Position numbers and translations under genes: made by a program. From an uncultured Eubacterium sp. (GTDB taxonomy: Bacteria; Bacillota; Clostridia; Peptostreptococcales; Anaerovoracaceae): a DNA stretch of 9,064 nucleotides. The notes beneath the pieces were generated by a model that saw only the letters and a program-made list of their open reading frames with translations, did no database searches and had not been told where the DNA came from. How positions within the stretch are numbered: position 1 is the first letter of the stretch; each line of letters begins with the position of its first letter. Location of the stretch: assembly GCA_947367725.1 (NCBI GenBank), contig CANBFZ010000046.1, positions 1 through 9,064 on the forward strand. Direction: 5' to 3'. Shown here piece after piece: positions 1-6,154 of this stretch.

Positions 1-1122
1 TTGTCCAATCAGCAGGCAGGTATGCTGCTGACTATGTTTTCGTTTACAGCAACGCCGGGATATTTGCTGGGTGGCATATTAGCGGACAGATTTTCACCGA
101 AGAAGCTGGTCGTCATTTCTCAGCTTTTGACGGCAGGTCTTGGAATTCTAATGACTTTTGCACCAAACTACACGGTGTTAATCGGATGTTACCTTGGGTT
201 TGGCGTATCGACAACCTTCATTCACTGGTCGGCATATTTGAAATTGGTTCGTGCACAGGCAGATGAAAACGAAGAAGGAAAGATGTTTGGATTCTTTGAA
301 ATGTGTGCAGCAATTGTAGGTGCAATTATGAGTTACGGTGTGCTGGCGGCACTGTCACAGTTTGCAGAAAGCATGGGATTCAGATATGTAACGACAATTT
401 TTGCCGTTGTAATTGCGATTGTGGCTATTTTAATTATGGTGCTGGTGAAGGATGTAAAGGGCTTAGAGTCTAACGATGATTTCAAGTTTTCTATGCTTGG
501 AAGAGCGCTGGCGCATCCGGTTACCTGGTTGAACGGATTTATTGTTATGGGATTGTTTATTGTGATCTCCGGTGCAACATATCTCAACCCGTTTTTATCC
601 GGCTTGTTCGGTGTATCTGTGACTTTCAGTACAGCTTTTGCAATTGCAAATCGTTCGGTGGTAAGAATCATCCTCTCGCCGCTGGGAGGGCTTCTTCTGG
701 ATCGGTGCCGCACGCCTAAATTCCTGATTCTGGTTTGTATCGCTATAGGTATTACGATTGTGGGTCTGCTGTTTGTTCCGCATCAGGAATCCAGCAAAAC
801 AATTGCGGTGATTTTGAGTATTGTACTTATCAGTGTAATTGCGCTGAGCCGTTCCGGCCTATATACTCCGATTCCTGAAGCGAAGGTTCCTTTTGAAATT
901 ACCGGAACTTCTATGGGGATTGCTTCAGCAGTAGGCTATTCAACTGACCTGTGGCTGTATAATTTATGCGGAAGATGGCTGGATACCAAAGGCGCAGATG
1001 GATATAACAACATTTTTATTTTGCTGATAGTTGGTCTTGGAATTGTAGTGTTTTGTGCAGTGTTGCTGCATTTATATGAAAAGAAAAATCAATGCTTTGA
1101 ATCTGAGCGGGCAGTGCTGTAA
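1..1122 (+). CDS. MFS permease, C-terminal 373 residues (5' end outside window)
   Basis: This is an inner-membrane secondary transporter of the major facilitator superfamily. The reading frame is open from base 1 and the first codon (TTG) has no visible ribosome binding site, so it is probably an internal Leu. The usual first transmembrane helix is missing, so an estimated 40-60 N-terminal residues lie upstream. The MFS motif A between TM2 and TM3 is visible as GGILADR (residues 24-30), and its second-half counterpart GGLLLDR is at 229-235. About eleven hydrophobic helices follow a normal MFS pattern, with a charged central loop near 150-170. The stretch around 286-335 (Y-T-P-I-P-E, then G-T-S-M-G and a final LD..GADGYNNIF) resembles YihN-like organic-solute permeases. 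It is the first visible gene of a close array: the amidohydrolase starts 20 bp after its stop. The substrate cannot be read from sequence; a small peptide or N-substituted amino acid handled by the neighbouring hydrolase is an inference. Confidence 0.85.
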   Translation: MSNQQAGMLLTMFSFTATPGYLLGGILADRFSPKKLVVISQLLTAGLGILMTFAPNYTVLIGCYLGFGVSTTFIHWSAYLKLVRAQADENEEGKMFGFFEMCAAIVGAIMSYGVLAALSQFAESMGFRYVTTIFAVVIAIVAILIMVLVKDVKGLESNDDFKFSMLGRALAHPVTWLNGFIVMGLFIVISGATYLNPFLSGLFGVSVTFSTAFAIANRSVVRIILSPLGGLLLDRCRTPKFLILVCIAIGITIVGLLFVPHQESSKTIAVILSIVLISVIALSRSGLYTPIPEAKVPFEITGTSMGIASAVGYSTDLWLYNLCGRWLDTKGADGYNNIFILLIVGLGIVVFCAVLLHLYEKKNQCFESERAVL

Positions 1123-1142
1123 GGATTTGGAGGGAATGTGAT

Positions 1143-2348
1143 ATGAAAACTTTAGTTTTGAAAAATTGCAGACTGATTCCCTATTTGACTGAGGGATTTG
1201 TGGTTCAAGAAAATCAACTGGCAGATGTTGTGATTGAAGACAAGAGAATTAAGACGATTCTTCCGGCGGGAACTGCCTTTGAGGGGGATGTTGACATACT
1301 GGATGTCAAAGGAGATACTCTCATGCCGGGTATGTTGGATTTACATATGCATTTTGATTTTACAACGATGGACGTTTTGCAGATTAAATATCGCAGTGCG
1401 GTAAAAGAACTAGTGGAAGGAATTGAATATGGCTTTGATTATCTGCGCAGCGGTTATACTACGGTTAGGGACTGTGGCTCTGCATTTAATCTGGGCGTAA
1501 CGCTGCGTGACATGTATGCTAAGGGAACTATCATGGGTCCGCGTGTGATTGCTTCCGGTCATTGTAACACCCCGACTGCACCGGGCAATGCAGAATTCGG
1601 ACCACTTTATAAAGTGTTTGACGATGTGGCTGACGCAAGAAAAATTGTGAGAGAAGATATTGAAGCTGGATGTGATTTTGTAAAATATATGGCAACCGGT
1701 GCAGTTATGAACATCGGTGGGGATCCTGGAGCTATGATCTGCTCTTTTGAAGAACTGAAGGCACTTTCCGATGCGGCGAAAGAACAGGGAACTTATGTAG
1801 CGGCTCATTGTCATGGAAAAAAGGGCATTATGGCATGTGCGGAGGCAGAAATAGGCAGTATTGAGCATGCTTCCTACATTGATGATGCGTGTATCGAGAC
1901 ATTATTAGCGCATGGAAACCAGACTTTCATCGTTCCAACTGTGGAAATTGCATATTCCATGTTGAAGGATTTGACGGGAAACACACCTGTGTTCATGCAT
2001 GAACGTTCTATAGAAATCATGGAGCATATTTCGGAGTATATGACAAAAGCCTATCGCGCCGGAATTAGGCTTGGTTGGGGTACGGATGCAGACAGAGTTA
2101 CTTTTAATGAATTCCCTGGTCTGGAATTTATTGCCAGAAAGGCAGCGGGATTTTCTAACGAAGAGCTACTGAAGATGGCGACGGTGGACAGTGCAGCTCT
2201 TTTAGGACTGCAGGAGAGTATTGGAACCGTAAAAGAAGGCAAATTGGCTGACTTAATCGTAATGGAAGGTGAGCCTGATATAAATATTGAGGACATGAAA
2301 AAACTACCCAAATATGTATTTAAGGAAGGTAAATTGCTTGTCGAGTAA
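1143..2348 (+). CDS. Metal-dependent amidohydrolase, imidazolonepropionase / Xaa-Pro dipeptidase-like
   Basis: This is a cytoplasmic TIM-barrel amidohydrolase of 401 residues, the usual length for the COG1228 group. The metal and catalytic residues are all visible: H68 and H70 in DLHMH, a probable carboxylated lysine K181 in FVKYMATG, H222/H224 in AHCHG, H242 in EHAS, and the catalytic aspartate D315 in GWGTDAD. The C-terminal strand region closes with the typical GTVKEGKLADLIV (361-373), part of the small beta-sandwich built from both termini. A lysine-bridged binuclear site with this spacing is typical of prolidase-like dipeptidases and N-acyl or cyclic-amide hydrolases in this family. The substrate is not determinable here. 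The start ATG is supported by GGAGGG at 1129-1134, 8 bases upstream. It sits between two permeases with only 20 and 15 bp gaps, so co-transcription and intracellular hydrolysis of an imported compound are likely. A true imidazolonepropionase is unlikely, because no other histidine-degradation gene is adjacent. Confidence 0.9.
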   Translation: MKTLVLKNCRLIPYLTEGFVVQENQLADVVIEDKRIKTILPAGTAFEGDVDILDVKGDTLMPGMLDLHMHFDFTTMDVLQIKYRSAVKELVEGIEYGFDYLRSGYTTVRDCGSAFNLGVTLRDMYAKGTIMGPRVIASGHCNTPTAPGNAEFGPLYKVFDDVADARKIVREDIEAGCDFVKYMATGAVMNIGGDPGAMICSFEELKALSDAAKEQGTYVAAHCHGKKGIMACAEAEIGSIEHASYIDDACIETLLAHGNQTFIVPTVEIAYSMLKDLTGNTPVFMHERSIEIMEHISEYMTKAYRAGIRLGWGTDADRVTFNEFPGLEFIARKAAGFSNEELLKMATVDSAALLGLQESIGTVKEGKLADLIVMEGEPDINIEDMKKLPKYVFKEGKLLVE

Positions 2349-2363
2349 AGAAGGCTGTGTAGA

Positions 2364-3761
2364 ATGATGAAGACGATAGACTATATTTTTATGGCTCTGC
2401 TACTTGCAGCTGTTTTAATTGTTGGTCACTGCTCCAATCGCAAACTTTCGGATTCAAGTGATTTTCTGACGATGAATAAAGGCTTGAATAAGCTGCAAAC
2501 CGGACTGTCTATGGCGGCGACGGATTTTGGCGGGAGCGGACTGGTTGGCGCAGTAGGGTACTGCTATCTGACGGGGATGGGCGGCATGTGGTGGAACCTT
2601 GCCGCTGCGCCAGGATTCTTACTGATAGGCTTTGTTTTGGCGAAAAGGCTCAACGGTTTGAACGGACTTACTGTACCGGATTATTTGGGTAAACGATATG
2701 GATTGAGCGTAAAGTACATTACCAGTGTAATGCACATCTGTGCGTCTGTTGCTGCACTGTCGACACAGTTTACGGTTTCATCTGTAATGCTTAACACGTT
2801 GACTGGTTTAGACGTGCGAATTACACTGGTAATCGGAATGCTTATTACATTGTTTTTAACTAGCGGGGGTTTGAGAACTGTTGTTAATACAGACATTTTG
2901 CTGTTCTTTGTTATGGTGGCGGCTGTTTTTACGGCAGTACCTGTGACAATCAGTGTGGGTGGAGGTCTTGGAGAAATAACGAGGAGTTTGCCGGAAGGAT
3001 TTATGTCGATTGGCAGTATAGGAATATGGACGCCGTTGTCCTGGGGGATTTTGTTTGGCATCTCTTATGGGACCAATCAGAATTATATACAACGAATTGT
3101 ATCTGCAAAAGACGGCAGTACGGCAAGATTTGGGATGCTGTTTACTGCAGGATTTTATGTTGTGGTTTCGGCAGCAACGGGGTTAATTGGTGTAAGCGCT
3201 GTGTCGCTTCTTCCAGAGATAACAGACTCGAATATGGTGTTTTCGACGCTTCTTGTTAAAGTGCTGCCTGTAGGCTTTGCGGGGATTGCAGTTGCTGGTG
3301 TTTTCGCGGCGACGATTTCGACCAGTACTTCGGTATTGCATGCGGTTACAGTGCTTAGTGTAAGTGATGTTCTGATGCCGATCGTGGAAAAGAGAGCAAT
3401 AGAGCTGAGTGACGTGAAACTATCGAAGGTTACGACAGTTGTTATAGCGCTGATAAGTCTTGCTATTTCGTTGGCTTTTGATAATATCATTGCGGTGCTA
3501 TATACATCCGGTTTGTTTTATAGTTCGGCAGTTTTCCTTCCGATGCTCCTGGGATTGTACACGGATTGGGCGACGAAGAAAGCGGCGATTGCCAGTGTGG
3601 CAGGCTCAATCATTTGCGGACTTGCATGGGAGTTTTTTGTCTTAGGCAAAGTGTCGATTCTTGGAAAAATTCCATCGGTTTTAGTTAGCTTAGCTGTCAG
3701 TGGAATTTTGCTGTATGGTGTTTCGATGGTCTCAAAGGATAAGGCGTCGATAAGCAAGTAA
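2364..3761 (+). CDS. Sodium:solute symporter (SSS) family transporter
   Basis: This is a polytopic membrane protein of 465 residues in the LeuT-fold sodium/solute symporter family, predicted to couple sodium entry to solute uptake. Family marks are visible: TDFGGSGLVGAVGY in the second helix (53-66), the signature TSGGLRTVVNTD (166-177), QRIVSAKD (243-250) after a central helix, and a Na2-type sodium site at A316, S319 and T320 (AATISTST), spaced as in characterised family members such as vSGLT. About twelve to thirteen hydrophobic helices can be counted. The start at 2364 has AAGAAGG (2348-2354) 9 bases upstream. A second ATG follows directly at 2367, so the exact start is uncertain by one codon. 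It lies 15 bp after the amidohydrolase and probably ends that operon. Having both an MFS and an SSS carrier around one hydrolase suggests either import plus product exchange or two related substrates; specificity is unknown. Confidence 0.9.
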   Translation: MMKTIDYIFMALLLAAVLIVGHCSNRKLSDSSDFLTMNKGLNKLQTGLSMAATDFGGSGLVGAVGYCYLTGMGGMWWNLAAAPGFLLIGFVLAKRLNGLNGLTVPDYLGKRYGLSVKYITSVMHICASVAALSTQFTVSSVMLNTLTGLDVRITLVIGMLITLFLTSGGLRTVVNTDILLFFVMVAAVFTAVPVTISVGGGLGEITRSLPEGFMSIGSIGIWTPLSWGILFGISYGTNQNYIQRIVSAKDGSTARFGMLFTAGFYVVVSAATGLIGVSAVSLLPEITDSNMVFSTLLVKVLPVGFAGIAVAGVFAATISTSTSVLHAVTVLSVSDVLMPIVEKRAIELSDVKLSKVTTVVIALISLAISLAFDNIIAVLYTSGLFYSSAVFLPMLLGLYTDWATKKAAIASVAGSIICGLAWEFFVLGKVSILGKIPSVLVSLAVSGILLYGVSMVSKDKASISK

Positions 3762-4095
3762 AAAATTACGTGATTTTGCCTAAATTTGGTGAAATGAAAA
3801 AGTAACTTCCACGTCGTAAGAATAACATCCACCAGAGAGGCAATTTAAACAAAAAAGAAGGGACGATTTCATAGTTTTGTGATAAGATATAGAGGAAGAT
3901 AGACGGAAATAACGAAAATTTGCGCACAGCAACTATAGGTAGATGCAATTTAGATTTTTTGAAACATTAACTTCTACCCTTTTTTAGATCCCTTGGGAGT
4001 GGGATCAGATGTCGTTGTGCTTGTGTGCTGCCATTAAGTTGTTTTCAGCTATTTGAGTAATTCCGGGCGCAAAACTACGTCATTTGGGGAAATGA
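3762..4095. other. Gene-poor intergenic stretch with hairpins, no convincing gene
   Basis: I found no coding region here on either strand: reading frames are short, lack ribosome binding sites and show no recognisable family. Right after the symporter stop there is a near-palindrome AAAATTACGTGATTTT (3762-3777). At 3987-4006 a perfect 6-bp inverted repeat GATCCC/GGGATC with an 8-nt loop occurs, but its T-run lies before the stem rather than after it, so it is not an ordinary rightward terminator. No clear intrinsic terminator for the left operon is visible at its end. The stretch looks like decayed sequence joining two operons and may contain the scar of an old insertion or deletion. Confidence 0.5.
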
Positions 4096-4106
4096 GTGTT
4101 GCGCCC
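4065..4106. repeat. 42-nt two-stem inverted repeat beside a broken gene
   Basis: A perfect outer inverted repeat, GGGCGCAA (4065-4072) with TTGCGCCC (4099-4106), encloses an inner stem CATTT/AAATG (4081-4085 with 4090-4094) capped by a GGGG loop. The bases between the stems are largely unpaired. There is no T-tract on either side, so this is not a normal rho-independent terminator. It lies directly before the GNAT remnant. It could be the subterminal hairpin of a lost IS200/IS605-like or miniature element, an intergenic repeat unit, or an RNA structure. Only the inverted repeats themselves are directly seen. Confidence 0.55.
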
Positions 4107-4350
4107 AAAATATCTAAAATATCTTGACCATAGACATTCGGAAAACCTCGTAAGGACTTATGTTAAAATGGAGCGAGTCTATCTGGATCATTACACGGGA
4201 AATCCGGCGGCGCACCTATATCTGAATCTTGGATTTCAGTATGAGGGTGTGCTGCGAAAAAACTGCAGAAAAAACGGGGTACTTTATGATGTGCACTTGA
4301 TGTCTATGTTGGCAGAGGAATATTTTGAGAAATATGGGAAATCGATATAA
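4096..4350 (+). pseudogene. C-terminal remnant of a GNAT acetyltransferase
   Basis: The 84-codon frame contains the C-terminal part of a GCN5-related N-acetyltransferase. From residue 25 it reads as the final strand-helix-strand unit: MERVYLDHYTGNPAAHLYLNLG, then FQYEGVLRK and VLYDVHLMSML. This matches the GNAT pattern in which N-P-A-A..LY..LGF is followed by a substrate-side strand and a final D..M.ML. Intact GNAT proteins usually have 140-190 residues, so the whole acetyl-CoA-binding motif A (Q/R-x-x-G-x-G/A) is missing, and the first 24 residues, LRPKYLKYLDHRHSENL and what follows, do not resemble a GNAT core. The GTG at 4096 lies inside the inverted repeat and has no good ribosome binding site. 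An ATG at 4168 with AAGGA at 4152-4156 could express a 60-residue piece that could hardly be active. I read it as a 5'-truncated, inactive gene; coverage by an intact gene elsewhere is unknown. Confidence 0.7.
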
Positions 4351-4385
4351 AAAGCGAATGACATCATAAAATAGGAAGTGTAAGC

Positions 4386-4430
4386 ATGGTATGGTTCTGC
4401 GTCCAGAAGAAAATATGCCCGTACATCTAA
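4386..4430 (+). other. Possible 14-codon reading frame before the terminator
   Basis: A very short frame, ATG GTA TGG to a TAA at 4428-4430, is preceded by AGGAAG-like purines and ends 10 bases before the terminator stem. The spacing resembles a leader peptide before an attenuator, but the residues (MVWFCVQKKICPYI) show no run of a single regulatory amino acid and no competing antiterminator stem was found. It is probably chance in remnant sequence. Confidence 0.15.
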
Positions 4431-4440
4431 CTAGCAGGGA

Positions 4441-4483
4441 AAGAATCCCGAGACAGAAGTCTTGGGATTCTTTTTTCTTTTTT
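4441..4483 (+). terminator. Strong rho-independent terminator
   Basis: The arms AAGAATCCCGAGAC (4441-4454) and GTCTTGGGATTCTT (4459-4472) pair over 14 positions with a single G-U wobble, close on an AGAA loop, and run into TTTTTTCTTTTTT (4471-4483). The orientation stops rightward transcription coming from the symporter or GNAT-remnant side, so the downstream sigma-54 operon is transcriptionally insulated from the left block. Confidence 0.93.
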
Positions 4484-4500
4484 GGGCGAGAGAGAAAACC

Positions 4501-4601
4501 TTGCAAATTATCAATATGATAAAAATGAATTAATATATTGAAATATTTATAAAAATTTATTAGAATGATAATTAAGTCTTTGCTAATTATCAAAATGATA
4601 A
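4501..4601. promoter_or_regulatory. Three palindromic sites, probable upstream activating sequences (enhancer)
   Basis: Three 15-bp palindromes of the form TTATCANNNTGATAA occur at 4508-4522 (spacer ATA), 4557-4571 (spacer GAA, one mismatch: TTATTA in the left arm) and 4587-4601 (spacer AAA). The first and third are embedded in a 22-bp direct repeat (4501-4522 and 4580-4601, both beginning TTGC) that matches at 20 of 22 positions. A further perfect inverted repeat TGATAATT/AATTATCA joins sites two and three (4566-4573 and 4585-4592). Centres lie about 176, 127 and 97 bp upstream of the predicted sigma-54 start, the usual distance for enhancer-binding activators. The likely binder is the Fis-type HTH activator encoded at 7201-8976 in the same operon; this is inference from context. 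The core slightly resembles a Fur box but has the arms in the opposite order. Confidence 0.75.
4538..4566 (+). promoter_or_regulatory. Possible vegetative (sigma-A) promoter inside the control region
   Basis: TTGAAA (4538-4543), a 17-bp spacer and TAGAAT (4561-4566) fit the -35/-10 pattern with one mismatch in each hexamer. The region is very AT-rich, so a chance match is quite possible. The -10 element overlaps the second palindrome, so activator bound there would be expected to block it. If real it could give low basal expression of the operon, including its own activator. Confidence 0.35.
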
Positions 4602-4664
4602 CCAGGAAGGGCGAAGAAAAAATCGATACGGAAGATAGCTTGGTTTTGTAAGGGTTCAAGGAGA

Positions 4665-4680
4665 TGGCACAATAATTGCT
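4665..4680 (+). promoter_or_regulatory. Sigma-54 (RpoN) -24/-12 promoter
   Basis: TGGCACAATAATTGCT matches the sigma-54 consensus TGGCAC-N5-TTGCW at every defined position. The invariant GG (4666-4667) and GC (4678-4679) have the required 10-bp spacing. With C4679 as -12, transcription would start near 4691, giving a leader of about 48 nt before the yfcC-like ATG at 4739. The operon it drives encodes its own sigma-54 activator, and candidate enhancer sites lie upstream, so all local parts of an RpoN-dependent system are present. Confidence 0.93.
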
Positions 4681-4725
4681 TTATAAATAATAAAGGAACT
4701 TGTCTACAAAACAGCGCATAATCTT

Positions 4726-4732
4726 AAGGAGG
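4726..4732 (+). promoter_or_regulatory. Ribosome binding site that fixes the yfcC-like start
   Basis: AAGGAGG lies 6 bases before ATG 4739 and selects it over the upstream in-frame TTG at 4700. That TTG would have only about 9 nt of leader from the predicted sigma-54 transcription start, and it has a poorly spaced AAAGGA. Confidence 0.85.
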
Positions 4733-4738
4733 AATGAA

Positions 4739-6142
4739 ATGGAAACTTTAAATGACAAGAAAAGCAGAGTTCCACACACGTATGTCATTATTTGCGGATT
4801 TGTAATCTTAATGGCAATTTTAACGTACGTTATCCCTGCGGGCAGTTACAGCACAGTGTTCAATGAGGAAATCGGGAAAGATATCATTGACCCTAATTCG
4901 TTTGAATATGTGGAAAAATCACCGGTTTCACTGCTTTCACTACTTACTTCTGTCACACTTGGAATGCAGGGTGTGGGAGACGTTATTTTCTTCGTATTTA
5001 TCATTGGTGGCTCCATGGAAATCATCAATGCAACCGGTGCAATTGAGCATGGTGTGGGAACCTTAGCCAGAAACAAATTTATGGGCAAGTTTTTTATCCC
5101 AGTTTTCGCTTTTGTTTTTGGTCTGATGGGTGCAACATTCGGTGCATCTGATGAACTGGTGGTATTTGCACCTATTGGAGTAGCAGTAGCACACGCTTTT
5201 GGATATGATGCCCTTACTGGTCTGTCAGCAGTTACCCTTGGTGCAGCATGCGGATTCAATGCAGGATTTTTAAATCCATTTTCTACAGGTGTTGCACAGT
5301 CTATTGCTGAGTTACCAATGTACTCCGGCATCGAACTGAGAATTGTTGTCTTTGTGATCATGTTTGCTGTGACAGTCTGGTATATCATGCGCTACGCAAA
5401 AAAGGTGAAGGCAGATCCGAAAGCCAGCATTGTCTACGGATGCAGATGTGAAACAGAAAAAGAAGATGTGGATATTTCCCAGATCGCGAAGATGGGAAAA
5501 AGGGATGTTGCAATTATGCTTCTGTTTGTAGCCGGAATCATATTCATGGTATACGGTGTATTCAACTGGGAGTGGTACATTGATGAAATGTCAGGTATTT
5601 TCATTGCAGTTGGAGTGATTGCCGGAATCATCGGTGGATTGAATCTGAACAAAATTGCAAATACTTTTGTTGAAGGTGCGGCATCACTGACTTTTGGCGC
5701 ACTGGTAACAGGGTTTGCGAAAGCCATCGTAATTGTTATGGAAGAAGGTCAGATTATGGATACCATCATCCATGCCCTGAGCCAGGCTGTCATTGCGCTG
5801 CCTACAGGCATCTCTGTAGTCGGCATGTTTATTGTGCAGATCATAGTAAACTTTTTCATTCCATCTTCCACAGGGCAGGCGGCAACCATTATGCCGATTA
5901 TGATTCCGCTTTCTGATATTGTGCAGGTTACAAGACAGACTGCAGTCCTTTGCTTCCAGTTTGGAGACGGTTTCAGCAATTCTATTATTCCGACCTCTAC
6001 AGTACTGATGTCCTATCTGGCAGTAACGAAGGTTCCATACAATAAGTGGTTCAAATTTATCTGGCCGCTGATGCTGATCTGGATCTGCATAGGCGCAGTG
6101 ATTCTGATTGCGGCAAATCTGATCAATTACGGACCGTTTTAA
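4739..6142 (+). CDS. yfcC: YfcC-family (DcuC/AbgT-like) carrier
   Basis: This is an integral membrane carrier of 467 residues from ATG 4739, belonging to the YfcC / C4-dicarboxylate anaerobic carrier group (COG1288, Pfam DcuC). Members are annotated as putative basic amino-acid, peptide or dicarboxylate transporters or antiporters, and few have a proven substrate. The N-terminus has the typical VPHTYVIICG start of helix 1 and IPAGSY at its end (32-37). Two pseudo-symmetric hairpin motifs of the ion-transporter superfamily can be seen, NPFSTGVAQ (179-187) and PSSTGQAAT (375-383). The cytoplasmic loop between halves (about 219-255, with YAKKVKADPKAS) separates them, and the late motif QFGDGFSNSIIPTS (407-420) is also family-typical. 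It is the first gene behind the sigma-54 promoter, 12 bp before the URO-D-like gene, so it probably imports the compound that the operon catabolises. The loop Cys pair CRC (235-237) is unexplained. Confidence 0.9.
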   Translation: METLNDKKSRVPHTYVIICGFVILMAILTYVIPAGSYSTVFNEEIGKDIIDPNSFEYVEKSPVSLLSLLTSVTLGMQGVGDVIFFVFIIGGSMEIINATGAIEHGVGTLARNKFMGKFFIPVFAFVFGLMGATFGASDELVVFAPIGVAVAHAFGYDALTGLSAVTLGAACGFNAGFLNPFSTGVAQSIAELPMYSGIELRIVVFVIMFAVTVWYIMRYAKKVKADPKASIVYGCRCETEKEDVDISQIAKMGKRDVAIMLLFVAGIIFMVYGVFNWEWYIDEMSGIFIAVGVIAGIIGGLNLNKIANTFVEGAASLTFGALVTGFAKAIVIVMEEGQIMDTIIHALSQAVIALPTGISVVGMFIVQIIVNFFIPSSTGQAATIMPIMIPLSDIVQVTRQTAVLCFQFGDGFSNSIIPTSTVLMSYLAVTKVPYNKWFKFIWPLMLIWICIGAVILIAANLINYGPF

Positions 6143-6154
6143 AGGAGGGACGAT

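Noticed and set aside
3987..4006. GATCCC/GGGATC hairpin as a terminator for the left operon
   Set aside because: The T-run precedes the stem on the + strand and becomes an A-run after it on the - strand, so neither direction has the required U-tract.
4386..4430. Leader-peptide attenuator before the 4441 terminator
   Set aside because: No biased codons and no alternative antiterminator pairing were found, and the next gene has its own promoter well downstream of the terminator.
4501..4601. Fur-box interpretation of the TGATAA repeats
   Set aside because: Fur sites have TGATAAT-N-ATTATCA order; here the arms are inverted (ATTATCA-NNN-TGATAA). The placement upstream of a sigma-54 promoter, with a matching activator in the operon, explains the sites better. 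Not fully excluded.
4216..4659. Minus-strand frame of 147 codons across the terminator and enhancer region
   Set aside because: It runs through the GNAT remnant, the terminator and the palindromes, is low-complexity Ile/Phe/Lys-rich because of the AT content, and shows no family match.
4700..4738. Upstream in-frame TTG as the start of the YfcC-family gene
   Set aside because: The strong AAGGAGG 6 bases before ATG 4739 fits much better, the added residues are polar and do not look like a family N-terminus, and TTG 4700 would begin only about 9 nt after the predicted sigma-54 transcription start.
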